Shown one piece after another: positions 33,870 to 43,706 of a DNA stretch of 64,000 nucleotides. Every line of letters starts with the position of its first letter. The stretch's first letter is position 1. Location of the stretch: NCBI GenBank assembly GCA_014584345.1, contig JACTNB010000016.1, forward strand, positions 95,497 through 159,496. The letters are read 5' to 3'. The stretch comes from Planctomycetota bacterium (lineage in GTDB: Bacteria > Planctomycetota > Planctomycetia > Planctomycetales > Planctomycetaceae). A program made the position numbers and the translations under genes. Under the pieces are notes generated by a model. The model searched no databases. It was given only the letters and a program-made list of their open reading frames with translations, and had not been told where the DNA came from.

Positions 33870-34472
33870 TTACTTCACGATGCTGGCTTTTTTGATGTAA
33901 TCCAGTCGCGGGAAGTATTCGTTGAGGTAGCGATTTCCCAGTTGCTGAACGTAGCTCTGATCCGGCTTTTCGCCATACTCGGCATTGATTTTTTCAACGA
34001 TATCCATTCCCGAAACCACCTTCGCGAAGGGAGAAAACCCTTGGCCATCCAGGAAGGTGTTGTCATTCAGGTTGATGAACAACTGAGTGGTACGAGTGTT
34101 GGGCCCCGCCGTTGCGTAGGTGAGCGTCCCGCGGACGTTCTTCTGCGTGACAGGATCATCCTTCAGGTTTTCGTCACGCCATTTTTTCTGTACGTTGGGA
34201 TCCCCATTGATCCCGAACTGTACAATGAACCCGGGCACCACGCGGAAAAAGCGGGTGTCATTGTAAAAACCTTCCTCGACCGCTTTGTAAAAATGGTCGG
34301 CCCCGATAGGAGCCCAGGCCCGGTTGACTTCCAGAACAATGTCCCCCTTCGTGGTTTCGAATTTCACGCGAAACTGTTCTGGTGCCTGGGGATCGTCGGC
34401 TTGAACCGCAGCGCAAATGCTGGCAAAAACCATCAAAGCAGCCGCTGCCGCATATTGGAATCGTGTCGTCAT
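33870..34472 (-). CDS. Exported cyclophilin-type peptidyl-prolyl isomerase
   Basis: 200 residues with a signal peptide (hydrophobic AAAAALMVFASICAA, cleavage near VQA). The cyclophilin core includes TTKGDIVLEV, FFRVVPGFIVQFGI (catalytic Arg and Phe), TYATAGPNTRTTQLFINL and FSPFAKVVSGMDIV. It catalyses cis-trans isomerisation of prolyl bonds, here presumably in the periplasm. AAGGAGAT lies nine bases before the ATG. A long divergent region separates it from the HEAT-repeat gene. Confidence 0.93.
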   Translation of the reverse strand: MTTRFQYAAAAALMVFASICAAVQADDPQAPEQFRVKFETTKGDIVLEVNRAWAPIGADHFYKAVEEGFYNDTRFFRVVPGFIVQFGINGDPNVQKKWRDENLKDDPVTQKNVRGTLTYATAGPNTRTTQLFINLNDNTFLDGQGFSPFAKVVSGMDIVEKINAEYGEKPDQSYVQQLGNRYLNEYFPRLDYIKKASIVK

Positions 34473-35213
34473 CTCTCAAGATCTCCTTACCTGGTCTCGG
34501 CTTCGCTCGCAACGAAGGAGCAGCCCGTGGGGGGCGAATCTCTCCCATGGATTCACCAACTGGTGGGTAGAGAATAGCAACTTCAATGCCGGACGTCAGG
34601 AGAAAACGGAAAAATTCGTAACAACAGGGGGGCTCCGAGAAACTGACAAGTGAACAGATTAGAGACACGAGGCAGGCCGGGCAAAATGTGGGGCCTGGGC
34701 CTCGTCCCAGCCCATGGCACTGGTGGACGAGCCGACCAGCGGTATCTGGTGTCAGCTCGTACGTAGACTTTGACGGTTGGGACGATCGCGACAATTCTTG
34801 GATTCGCAACAGATGGATGGGCCTGGAATGCGACTGGTCCATTCAAGCGGATGAGCAGAACTGCTCGATAGTTTCACTAAGTCTGGTCTTACAATCCGTA
34901 CTCTCGGTGAATTGGGCGTGACGGTTAAAACGGGACCGCCCGATGCCTCGGTTATCAGGCGGTTGAGTATTCCGGGGCTTGAACAACTCCCGGGAAACTC
35001 AAAGTAAGTGCTTGCATTTCCCTGGGACGCAGGGCCAGACTGGGAGAGTTCAGATCGGTTCGACCAGGAAGGGTTCGGGTTTATGCCTGCAATCGAATCT
35101 GGACGTGAGGAAGAAAACACAAACCGGTGAAATTCACTGGGAAACTCCACTTGTCCACATCGGTCGGATTATTGCCCGTGGGTGGTAATCGCGACCGAGA
35201 GGGACCCGTTCGC
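34473..35213. other. 740-bp divergent region without a supported gene
   Basis: Lies between the divergently transcribed cyclophilin and HEAT-repeat genes and must hold both promoters. Short frames exist on both strands but none has motifs. An 8-bp stem with one bulged C (34691-34713, GGGCCTGGG/CCCAGCCC) is the only structure noted. Confidence 0.35.
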
Positions 35214-37454
35214 ATGAGAGTCAAGGACATGTTACGTCCCGGTATTGTTGTCCTGCTGTTCCTTGGATCCGTGATGGCCAGTGCTTCCGTGCTGCGCGCA
35301 CAGCCAGGAATCACGGGGGATGCAGCCACGCCCAGTTCCCCGCTGGCTGTGGAACCGACAACGAACGACGAACTGCTCGAAGCCGTTACCTTGATGGCGA
35401 ATTTGGGGCGTTTCGACCTGGCTCGCGGGTATCTGGAGCGGCTGCTGAAGGAGGAACTGGCCGACGAGGATTTACTGGCCTTGCGGGATCGCTTCGGGAC
35501 GGTGGAGTTGTTTCGACTTTCGCGAATACCCGAATTGCTGCCATTGTCGCAGCAACTGCTGGACCAGGTGAACTCCGCATCGCGGCGTAACGCCACGGAT
35601 CCTGCCCGGATCGACCGGGTGCTGCAGGATCTGGACAAATCTCCGCGCGAACGGGATTTTGCGATACTGGAATTCAGGAACATTGGCATTCAAGCCACCC
35701 CCCGGTTGTTGCAACACCTGGGCGATCCCCAAACCGACCAGGATCGGGATCGGCTGGTGTTTATTCTGACCCGCATGGGGAATCAGATCCTGCCGGCGAT
35801 GATCGGCGCGATCGATGCGGATGACGTCCTGATGAAAACCGGCGTCATTGAAGTGATCGGCCTGATTGGTGATTCCTCCGCCACGGATGCCCTGTGGTTT
35901 CCAGCCTTCAATCCCGAGGAATCTCCCGCGGTGCAAGCCGCTGCCCGGGTGGCGCTGGCCCGGATACTGTTTGGGTCGGAAACCAAGACGAAGCTTGTGA
36001 CATCGCATGGGGTGACGGCCCGCATTACTCAGACGGCGCGCGATTACTTCTTTCGGCATCGCGAATTTCCGCTGGGCGAGGATGGCCGCGTGACCCTGTG
36101 GAAATGGGATGCTACCCAAGGGACGGTTATTCCGGTGTCGGTGACTCCCGAAGCTGCTGGCAACGACGCCACGCTGAAATATGCCCGTCAAGCGTTGTCC
36201 CTGGCCAGCGATCAGGAGGACGTTCAGGCGTTGTATCTGGCGGCGATCCTGACGGATGCGGGATATCGCGTCGGCTGGCAGGATGTGCTCCCGACCGGCC
36301 CTGGCACGGCCTTCAACCTGGCGCTTACCGCGGGGATTCCCGTGTTGTCGAAAGTGGTCGATCTTTCCCTGAAGGCGGGGCGGGTACGCGTGGCGGAAAC
36401 GGCGATGACGGCCCTGTCCCTGGTGGGGGATCAGAATTTACTGCGTCATTCGGCCGGTCAGTCTTCGACATTGATTCGGGGTTTGAACGCGACCGATCGC
36501 CGAGTGCAGTTTGCGGCGGCGGTTGGCATCCTGCAGTTGGAACCGCGGCAATCCTTCCCGCATGCCGGTCGTGTCGTGGAGGTTTTGGTCCAGGCGTTGA
36601 ATGACGAGGGACAGCAAAAAGTGCTGGTCATCGACCCCAATATCGATCGTGGTCGCAACATCGCCTCCGCGGTGCAACAAATGGGGTACACGCAGGTGGT
36701 CGTGAAGACGGGCAAGGAAGGGTTTACGGAAGCGGCTCAGCGCGGCGATATCACGCTGGTGATGTTGCACCTCAACTGCGTGGATTGGGAACTCTCGCAG
36801 ACCCTCGCCAATTTCCGGGCCGATGCCCGTACCGCCGGTTTGCCGCTGATTATTTATGGACCTACCTACTTGGAGGACGATGTCCGGCTGACCGTGCAGC
36901 GAACCCCCATGAGCAAATATATTGTGTATTCCGAGAAACGCCCCGAAGTGGAACAACAACTCAAGCCGTTCCTCGATCAGATTTTGAGCGCCCCCTTGAC
37001 CGGTCCGCAACGCACCCGGCGAGCAGAGGCGGCTGTCTACTGGTTGAATCGCATTGCCGATAAACATACCGCCTTGTTCGATCTGGAACCTGCCACCGGA
37101 GCCCTGTACGATGCGATCAGCACGCCCACGCTGGCGGGTGGAGCGATTAACACGTTGAAGTCAATCCCCACGCCCCGGGCCCAGCGTCTGTTGGCGGAAA
37201 CCGTACTCTCCATGACGCATGCCCCCGAAATTCGCGAACAATCCGCCCTGGCGCTGGCTTCGCATATTCAGCGTCACGGCGGAGTGCTGGAACTGGAAAC
37301 GATCGCGGCCCTCAAGCAGTTATGGGAAAGCGAACCCGACCCCGCAGTGCAGACGGCACTATCCGCCGTGGTCGGTACCTTCAAGCCCAGTGCCGCCCTG
37401 GTCGAACAGCGGTTGAAGGAGTTTCAGATTCCTTCGCTTCCCGCGGGCAACTGA
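35214..37454 (+). CDS. Exported HEAT-repeat protein with a receiver-like domain lacking the phospho-Asp
   Basis: About 746 residues from ATG 35214, which begins a signal peptide (hydrophobic GIVVLLFLGSVMASASV, cleavage near RAQ); an ATG at 35127 would add 29 residues. Helical HEAT-like repeats fill residues about 130-460 (AIDADDVLMKTGVIEVIGLI and others). Residues about 470-590 have the pattern of a response-regulator receiver: VLVIDPNIDRGRNIASAVQQ, then LVMLHLNCVDW where the Asp usually sits, then LPLIIYGP and KYIVYSEKRPE. The acceptor Asp reads His and the Thr/Ser reads Gly, so phosphorylation is unlikely. More HEAT-like helices end the protein. Family known in planctomycetes; function unknown. 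Confidence 0.75.
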   Translation: MRVKDMLRPGIVVLLFLGSVMASASVLRAQPGITGDAATPSSPLAVEPTTNDELLEAVTLMANLGRFDLARGYLERLLKEELADEDLLALRDRFGTVELFRLSRIPELLPLSQQLLDQVNSASRRNATDPARIDRVLQDLDKSPRERDFAILEFRNIGIQATPRLLQHLGDPQTDQDRDRLVFILTRMGNQILPAMIGAIDADDVLMKTGVIEVIGLIGDSSATDALWFPAFNPEESPAVQAAARVALARILFGSETKTKLVTSHGVTARITQTARDYFFRHREFPLGEDGRVTLWKWDATQGTVIPVSVTPEAAGNDATLKYARQALSLASDQEDVQALYLAAILTDAGYRVGWQDVLPTGPGTAFNLALTAGIPVLSKVVDLSLKAGRVRVAETAMTALSLVGDQNLLRHSAGQSSTLIRGLNATDRRVQFAAAVGILQLEPRQSFPHAGRVVEVLVQALNDEGQQKVLVIDPNIDRGRNIASAVQQMGYTQVVVKTGKEGFTEAAQRGDITLVMLHLNCVDWELSQTLANFRADARTAGLPLIIYGPTYLEDDVRLTVQRTPMSKYIVYSEKRPEVEQQLKPFLDQILSAPLTGPQRTRRAEAAVYWLNRIADKHTALFDLEPATGALYDAISTPTLAGGAINTLKSIPTPRAQRLLAETVLSMTHAPEIREQSALALASHIQRHGGVLELETIAALKQLWESEPDPAVQTALSAVVGTFKPSAALVEQRLKEFQIPSLPAGN

Positions 37455-37562
37455 AAACGGTTCCGGTTACGTCCCTCCCCACACGCGAGAATGGGCACCA
37501 GGCCTTCGCCTTCGGGCGGGAGTGTGGATGAACGAGCCCCGAACTTTCGGGATTCCGCGCGT

Positions 37563-38846
37563 TCAGTTTCGCGACTGTTTTCTAGCGGCCCTCTGTTTGC
37601 GCGGGTACTGGAAGGGAGTGGGATCGATGTGCGGCGTCGATCCGGTCAGCAGTTCACTGACGAGTTTCCCGGTGGCGGTAGCCATGGAAAGTCCCAGCAT
37701 GTTGTGCCCCGCCGCGATCATGACGTTCTGGTAGCGTGGGGAAAAATCGATGATGGCCTTGCCATCGGGGGTCATGGGTCTCCAGCCAAACCATTCTTCC
37801 TCGACGGTGGGACCGAATGGTTCACGCAAATAACGGGTGGCTCCCCGTCGCAACAGTTCCAGCCGGGACCGGTTCAGCGTGCTGTTGTAGCCGGCCAGTT
37901 CCATCGTGGAGCCAATTCGCCAGGCGGATTGCATGGGGGTAACCGCCACCTTGTCCTGCTCGAAGATCATGGGACGTTCCGGACAAATCGCGGGACACGA
38001 CATGGTAATGGAATATCCCTTGCCAGGTTGAATCGGGACCTGGAAGCCCAGTTGTTGATTCAGAAACGGGGTGAGTGCCCCCATGGCGACCACCACGGTA
38101 TCGGCATCGAGGACTCCCTGGGATGTTTGCAGGCCGCGGACCGTGTTGCCCTCCGCCAGAAAATGTTCGAAGCGGCAGTCTTCCCGGATCTCCACGCCAA
38201 GTTCACGCAAGACGCGCACCCAACTGTTGATTAGCCGATCGGGGCGGACGTGGGCATCCTGGGGGTAGAAGTAGGCCCCATACGCGGACCCGGGGATGAG
38301 AGCCGGTTCGAACGATTCCAGTTCCGGCCCGACCAGCGAGGAGAACTCGACTCCATATTCCTTGCGCATCAGGTCGATCTGCACCGCTTGCTCGACAAAC
38401 GCGGCTTCGTCGGCGTACACGAACAGGCACCCCTTGGCCTGAAAGTTACAATCGAGCGCGTGCTCCTCAATGATCTGCTGATAGAGTTCTCGGGCCGAAT
38501 CCAGAATGGCATGGCGGGCATGTCCAATTGCCAGCATGTCCCGCTGATTGCAATGGCCAGCAAACTGGAACAGCCATTTCCAGAGTGACAAGTTCAGTCC
38601 GGGCCGAATCCGCAGCGGCCCGTTCGATTGCCACATGGCCTTCATGCCGAGTTTCAAGGCCTTGGGCGTGCACAAGGGGAAAATATGACTGGGGGAAATG
38701 TATCCGCAATTTCCGTGCGAGCAGCCCGCCCCCAGTTTGGCCTGGTCGAACAATACCACATCCAACCCCGCCCGGCGCAGAAAATAAGCCGTGGCAATCC
38801 CAATGATGCCGCCTCCCGCCACCGCGACCTTCCGAATTTTACTCAC
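37563..38846 (-). CDS. FAD-dependent D-amino-acid dehydrogenase/oxidase-like protein (DadA family)
   Basis: 427 residues from a GTG preceded by AAGGTG on the - strand. The N-terminal Rossmann motif is VAVAGGGIIGIATAYFLRRA (about 7-26), with LFDQ acidic turn, a GCSHGNCGYISPSH segment and a C-terminal FAD contact (GWRPMTPDGKAIIDFSP, then GHNMLGLSMATATGKLV). This matches DadA-type enzymes that oxidatively deaminate D-amino acids, for instance D-Ala from peptidoglycan turnover. Substrate choice cannot be read from sequence; sarcosine or hydroxyproline oxidases are alternatives. Confidence 0.88.
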   Translation of the reverse strand: MSKIRKVAVAGGGIIGIATAYFLRRAGLDVVLFDQAKLGAGCSHGNCGYISPSHIFPLCTPKALKLGMKAMWQSNGPLRIRPGLNLSLWKWLFQFAGHCNQRDMLAIGHARHAILDSARELYQQIIEEHALDCNFQAKGCLFVYADEAAFVEQAVQIDLMRKEYGVEFSSLVGPELESFEPALIPGSAYGAYFYPQDAHVRPDRLINSWVRVLRELGVEIREDCRFEHFLAEGNTVRGLQTSQGVLDADTVVVAMGALTPFLNQQLGFQVPIQPGKGYSITMSCPAICPERPMIFEQDKVAVTPMQSAWRIGSTMELAGYNSTLNRSRLELLRRGATRYLREPFGPTVEEEWFGWRPMTPDGKAIIDFSPRYQNVMIAAGHNMLGLSMATATGKLVSELLTGSTPHIDPTPFQYPRKQRAARKQSRN

Positions 38847-39097
38847 AGCGTCACCTTATCCGAAGCTTGCGTTTCTCATGAGTTGCAGACCGATGGACTC
38901 TCTCAGCCAAGATCGAGCACCGCCGTATCATACACAGAGACGTGTTGGCGTTCACGCTCGGGCCGCGCTGGGACGAAAAGACCGGCCGATACGTTCGCAA
39001 TAGTCGACCGTATCGCAACTGGATACACTCGATACGCGTCATTCCGAGAGTCTCTCGGAATGGGTGGTCAACCGGTGCTTCCTGGAGTTTTTGACGG

Positions 39098-40840
39098 ATG
39101 GCGTTTCTGGTCCCTATGTTGAAGACAGTTCATAAGGCACGGTTTGCCTGGCTTTTCCTGGGCCTGTGCGGCTTGCTCGGGGGAGGATTGGCAATCCACG
39201 CTGCCCGTCTGCAGACGCCAACACACGATGAATACTGGCATTTACCGATCGGGCTGGCGATCTGGCAGTCGGGGAAATTCGATCAGGATCGCATCAACCC
39301 TCCCCTGGTTCGGCTGTGGGCCGCAGTGCCACTGGTGGTTCAGGGAGTGCCGGTTTCGTTCGACGGTCCGGAACGGGAAAGCGATTATGGCGATGCCCTG
39401 TTGCGTGCTGCGGGAGATCGGACAGCACGACGGTATTATGCCTTGGGCCGGGGAATGCTGCTGGTGCTCTGGGGGCTGGGAGCGCTGCTGCTGGCGGGAA
39501 TATCGTGGCGGCTGTTTGGGCCCCTGGCAGCAGGGTTGGGATTTGTACTCTGGATGACGGATCCCAATCTGCTGGCGCACGGAGACCTGGTCACGCACGA
39601 CGTGCCGGCGGCGGTCGCATTCCTGGCATTGACGGGCGGACTACTTGCCCTGTTGAGGCAACCCAGCCTGAAAACCGCGGCACTGGCGGGATTGCTGCTG
39701 GGACTAGCCCAACTGGTAAAGTTCACGGCTGTCATTTATTACCCCTTAATTCTGCTCGGCTGGATCGGGGTCTTGCCGTGGACCCGCTTCCGTCACTGGA
39801 AGCAACAGACGGGACTGGTCGCGGTGATGTTGGGAGTGAGTCTGCTGGTCATCAATGCGGGCTATCTGTTTCAGGGATCGGGCACTCCTCTGGGCGAATA
39901 TCCGTTTCGATCGGCCCGGCTGCTGGGATTGCAACAGGCCCTTTCGCTGATTGCCCGGGTGCCTTTGTTGCTCCCCAGCGATTACGTGATGGGCCTGGAT
40001 CAACTTTTTGCCTTTATGCAGGAACCGCAGCCCGTGTACCTGGCGGGAAGCTGGAGTTTAACGGGTTTTCCGGAATACTACGTGTACTGCTGGTTGTATA
40101 AGACACCCCATCTGCAGCAAGTGCTTTCGTTATCGGGGATGTGGCTGCTGCTGCGTCATTTCCGAACGACACCCGAGGCCCGCTGGTTGCTGCTGTTGAC
40201 CTTGCCGGTGTTCCTGGTCGTGGCGATCACGGCATCCCTATCCGCAAATCAGTTGGGATACCGATATCTGTTGCCGGTCTATCCCTTTCCGATGCTGTGG
40301 GGCGTGGGGGGATGGGGTTTGCAGGGACGGAAGCTGGGCGAGGCTCGCGAGTCCCAACTGGTTGTTCTGGTTGCGGTCCTTTCGGTGTTCTCGCTCAGGC
40401 ATCATCCAAATCATCTGGCCTATTTCAACGAACTGGCGGGTGGGCCTGCCAATGGGCGTTTTCTGCTGGTCGACTCCAATCTCGACTGGGGGCAGAGCCT
40501 GCATGAATTGGCGGCCGACCTGGAAGCCTCGGAGATGGAATTGACAGGGCTGGCCTATTTCGGGTCTTATCCTCCCTCGGCAGTGAATCTGAACGTACCC
40601 GCTCCGCCCGCGGGATCTCCCCAACCGGGCAAGTATGCCATCAGCCTGAATTTTTTGCAGGGGCGACCGCATGTCCTGCGCGACGCCCAGGGCACGTGGC
40701 GCGCTGTGAACATCGACGAGTTCGGCTACTTTCGCTTCTTCGAGCCGGTCCGCATCGTCGGCGCCAGCATTGCCCTTTTTGACTTAACGGAACAGGACAT
40801 CCGGGATTACCAGACGGCAGTCCGTCGATTGAGGCAATAA
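39098..40840 (+). CDS. GT39/PMT-like membrane glycosyltransferase
   Basis: 580 residues with about ten hydrophobic segments. The first exported loop has the GT-C signature QTPTHDEYWHLPIGLAIW (about 44-61), with Asp-Glu at the expected place, followed by INPPLVRLWAAVP. A long C-terminal exported region has LLVDSNLDWGQSLHEL, a motif common in this family. It probably moves a sugar from a polyprenyl carrier onto an envelope acceptor. It is divergent from the DadA-like gene and convergent with the hydrolase-like gene. Confidence 0.85.
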   Translation: MAFLVPMLKTVHKARFAWLFLGLCGLLGGGLAIHAARLQTPTHDEYWHLPIGLAIWQSGKFDQDRINPPLVRLWAAVPLVVQGVPVSFDGPERESDYGDALLRAAGDRTARRYYALGRGMLLVLWGLGALLLAGISWRLFGPLAAGLGFVLWMTDPNLLAHGDLVTHDVPAAVAFLALTGGLLALLRQPSLKTAALAGLLLGLAQLVKFTAVIYYPLILLGWIGVLPWTRFRHWKQQTGLVAVMLGVSLLVINAGYLFQGSGTPLGEYPFRSARLLGLQQALSLIARVPLLLPSDYVMGLDQLFAFMQEPQPVYLAGSWSLTGFPEYYVYCWLYKTPHLQQVLSLSGMWLLLRHFRTTPEARWLLLLTLPVFLVVAITASLSANQLGYRYLLPVYPFPMLWGVGGWGLQGRKLGEARESQLVVLVAVLSVFSLRHHPNHLAYFNELAGGPANGRFLLVDSNLDWGQSLHELAADLEASEMELTGLAYFGSYPPSAVNLNVPAPPAGSPQPGKYAISLNFLQGRPHVLRDAQGTWRAVNIDEFGYFRFFEPVRIVGASIALFDLTEQDIRDYQTAVRRLRQ

Positions 40841-41010
40841 CCCGGATAGCCACCACCCTGGCCAATGCCGCGGGCGGTGAGCGCGGTACGACAGTCCCCT
40901 GGCAGTTGCGGCTGGACCTGGAGGATGGTGGGGGAGTCGCCATGCGGTCGAAAAAAGACAGGGGACCGTCGTCCCCCGTTCGCTATTTGCTGGCTCGGGG
41001 CCAGTCCGGT

Positions 41011-41934
41011 TCAGCGTTGCAGGCGACTGCGGCGATCCTGCCACTCATCTTCCAGTTCGAACAGAGTCTTTTTCAGGAAACCGACGATGTGGGCTTCAAT
41101 CTTGAGTTTCTTGCCGATCAGCGCCATGCCACGGAGGTTGTAGGGATACGTTTCGTAGAAGATGCGTTCGGCGGTATCGCGTGCGCGTCCGACAACCTGT
41201 TGATGCATTTTCTTGGTTTCCCCCTTGTCCTGTGGATCTTCGGCTCCCACGCAGAACAGGAAGGAAATCTTACGTTCCGGCTCCCGCAGTTCCCGAATCG
41301 CTACGGTGGTGGGCATGCCGGGCAGGCTCCCCATGGGGGATATGAGCACCAGGGAGCGAATATCCTGGCCGCGTGGGGTTCGCATCTCCAGCGTCGGGGC
41401 ATCGTCGTAAGGGATCTTGCGCCAGTCCTGCATAGTAAAGTTCAACGCAATCGGGGCAGCCATTTCCGGCGCGACGATTCCGGTTTTGCGAATATTCAAA
41501 TTCTGTTCCTGATGTTCCTTCAGCAGAAAGGATTTGATGGCTTCGAGATCCTGGGTAACCATGCGGACATAGTCATCGGGCTTGAGGTCGCCGACATCGG
41601 AGGAAGCTCCCGTGACGGTTTCCATCTTGCTTTCGCCATGCTTGCGCAGGTCAACCGCGACAACCGCGAAGCCTTCCTTCCAAAGCTCGTCAGCAAAGCC
41701 ACTGGTCCAGACCCGTTTATCTCCCTGACTGGAGTGGAGCAGAATCACGACCGGGGTATCCCTGCGGCCTTCGTGTTTGTAGTAGGTGAACTTGATGGGC
41801 CAGCCATCTTGCGTGAAGACGGATTCCTGAAAAACGGTTTCCTTCTTCGGCTGGGCCTGGGAGGTCGAACACGTGAGCAGCAGGGCCAAGGTTACCCCGG
41901 CAAAGACCGCAGCACCGCGAGCGGGTGTGAACAT
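41011..41934 (-). CDS. Exported alpha/beta-hydrolase-fold protein without the nucleophile Ser
   Basis: About 307 residues from ATG 41934 (TGAGGTG four bases upstream); TTG 41946 is an alternative. A signal peptide (VFAGVTLALLLTCSTSQAQ) precedes an alpha/beta-hydrolase fold: VVILLHSSQGDKRVW (oxyanion region), FAVVAVDLRKHGES, and a late CVGAEDP turn where the acid residue would sit. At the nucleophile elbow, where GxSxGA is expected, the sequence reads VAPEMAAPIAL (near 155-165), so Ser is replaced by Glu. It may be a non-enzymatic binding protein. A 546-bp gap with a repeat lies upstream. Confidence 0.72.
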   Translation of the reverse strand: MFTPARGAAVFAGVTLALLLTCSTSQAQPKKETVFQESVFTQDGWPIKFTYYKHEGRRDTPVVILLHSSQGDKRVWTSGFADELWKEGFAVVAVDLRKHGESKMETVTGASSDVGDLKPDDYVRMVTQDLEAIKSFLLKEHQEQNLNIRKTGIVAPEMAAPIALNFTMQDWRKIPYDDAPTLEMRTPRGQDIRSLVLISPMGSLPGMPTTVAIRELREPERKISFLFCVGAEDPQDKGETKKMHQQVVGRARDTAERIFYETYPYNLRGMALIGKKLKIEAHIVGFLKKTLFELEDEWQDRRSRLQR

Positions 41935-42238
41935 CGCGCACCTCAAATTTCGTTGAGTCAGGGGAACAGCGATCGGAGAATTCTGTGACGATAGACCGAT
42001 CGCAACGAGAATCGCATGCGAAAATGATGAGATCCCACGCCAGTTTTAGTTTACGGAGGAGATCACCTCAGGTCAAACCGGGGATTTCAACAGAAACGCG
42101 CAACGGAGGGAATCGGCCGAACAAACCCCGACAATGCAATTCGCAAGAATAGATCGCGTGGCTTTACCTGTTTATCAATCCCGCCGTGCCTTTCAGAATT
42201 GAATCCGCCCTTGTTCGGCGGCCACGTATCAGCCCAAA

Positions 42239-42428
42239 GTTCACACACAGTTACCAATGCGGTAATTTTTTCTCGAAAAATGCCTCGAAAACTAGCCGCG
42301 TCCGTCAGGCAGCGAGCCTCGTTTGAGTCGCGTACATAGCGCTCCAGTCCACTTTGGTGGACCATGCTTCGGAAGAGTGATTTCTAGATGTTTCGCCCGA
42401 GTGGCCCGCTTCCTGACGGGCGCTGCTA
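42239..42428. repeat. Dispersed repeat copy B with inverted ends
   Basis: Shares with copy A at 17.5 kb a 54-base left segment (42239-42292, containing CACACAGTTACCAATGCGGT) and inverted ends at 42293-42319 (TAGCCGCGTCCGTCAGG...) and 42402-42428 (...CCTGACGGGCGCTGCTA). The ends match each other at roughly 22 of 27 positions, less well than in copy A. The central 80 bases are unrelated to copy A. It lies in the gap between the hydrolase-like and LysM genes; the rest of that gap (41935-42480) shows nothing else. Confidence 0.7.
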
Positions 42429-42480
42429 GTTATCCCTCTGCGATGCAAAGACCGGGACATATCCTCGGTGCCGGGATGCA

Positions 42481-43323
42481 TCAACGTCGGATCGGTAGCA
42501 GGTCCCGGGCCAGGCGTTCCTGGTCGGTGGTGTTCTGGAACGGGGAACGCCGGGCGGGAACAAACAGTTTTTTCCCCGTATCGGCAGAATCCACGTTAGT
42601 GGATGGTGAGCCCGCTGTGGAATGTTCGGAGGAGACCGGGTGATCCAACCGCGAAACGGATGCGTCCTCCTCCGAGCCGCGGGCCTCCTTGACTTCTTGT
42701 GTCCGAGGAGCAGGGAAGGTGGAGGAGTGTCCGGGGATGCGTAATTTCATGTTCGGACGCAATTGATTCGGACTGGACAGTTGGTCCTTGTTGGCTTCGT
42801 AAAGATCCAGATATCGTGAGACGGAACCGTAATATTGCAATGCGATGGCCGTCAGGGTTTCGCCCGGCTGAACGACGTGGTAGTGCATTTCCGACTGTAC
42901 GGGACGCGGTATCGACTGGGTTGCGGGAACGTAATGTTCCGGTGCCACTGGCGTGTGTTCGCCCGGGGGGGCGTCCGCGGGTGCGGGAACCCGTGGGACC
43001 GATTTCTCCTTCTCCAGAATGGTGCCGATAGGTGGTGGCGCGGCCTGTTTATTCCGGTAAGTTAATTCGCTGGGCAACAGCCCCGCCAGTTCCCGTGTCA
43101 GAATTTCGTCGGGATGCAATGCCGGGCTTGCCGATTCTCGCAGATCAATCCCCGGCAACAGAGGCCGCGTACGCAGTTCAGCGACGCGCTGGTTGATGCG
43201 TCGCTCGCCCAGCAGCCCCGGCAGCGCAGCCTGTTCCGTCGACGGTCTGCGGAAGCAAAATGCTCCCGCAAAGCCGATCGCCATAATCAGCAGCGTGATG
43301 CCTAATTTCTGTTCTCGGGGCAT
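42481..43323 (-). CDS. LysM-domain protein, membrane-anchored
   Basis: 280 residues. An N-terminal hydrophobic segment (LGITLLIMAIGFAGAF) anchors or exports the protein. A Pro-rich middle leads to one LysM domain (YHVVQPGETLTAIALQYYG to LRPNMKLRIP, about 147-195), which binds N-acetylglucosamine polymers such as peptidoglycan. The C-terminus has a Ser-rich linker and KKLFVPARRSPFQNT, close to a short tail seen in many planctomycete LysM proteins. Divergent from dps with 383 bp between starts. Confidence 0.85.
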   Translation of the reverse strand: MPREQKLGITLLIMAIGFAGAFCFRRPSTEQAALPGLLGERRINQRVAELRTRPLLPGIDLRESASPALHPDEILTRELAGLLPSELTYRNKQAAPPPIGTILEKEKSVPRVPAPADAPPGEHTPVAPEHYVPATQSIPRPVQSEMHYHVVQPGETLTAIALQYYGSVSRYLDLYEANKDQLSSPNQLRPNMKLRIPGHSSTFPAPRTQEVKEARGSEEDASVSRLDHPVSSEHSTAGSPSTNVDSADTGKKLFVPARRSPFQNTTDQERLARDLLPIRR

Positions 43324-43706
43324 GGGAAATGTGCGTCCTGATCCGCATCCGCTCGATACCGATCACCAAAGTGACGGCGTCCCAGACTTCGGTGTCGCCG
43401 CGCGGAGTTTCGCATTTCTGTTCATCGTCGCGTGGTCGCGTGCGCTGCAGCCAGACGTTTCAACCGCGTTCGATTCTTCCCGAATCTGGCGGAACACAAC
43501 GAATGAGAGTATCCTGCAGGGCCGGATGCGCACATCACTCCGTCAAGTGCGATTGTGCGGATTTGTGGAACGGGTCTCGATAGTCTATATTGTGTAACTT
43601 GCCGTGCCGGAAATAACGAAAATGGAGCCTCCGGGAAGAAACTTCAAGGGGGCTGAGATTCCCTTGCCCTGGCAATCGGTGCAGCAGAATCCGAAAGGTT
43701 ATTAGC
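43324..43706. other. 383-bp divergent promoter region, LysM gene / dps
   Basis: Must hold the promoters of both genes. The dps side has GAAAGG eight bases before its ATG. A GGGGGCTGAGATTCCC segment at 43647-43662 recalls one half of a TPP riboswitch, but the rest is missing. No gene is seen. Confidence 0.4.

Noticed and set aside
43647..43665. CTGAGA-containing segment resembling the first half of a TPP riboswitch upstream of dps
   Set aside because: The second conserved half of the THI element is absent and dps is not a thiamine gene.
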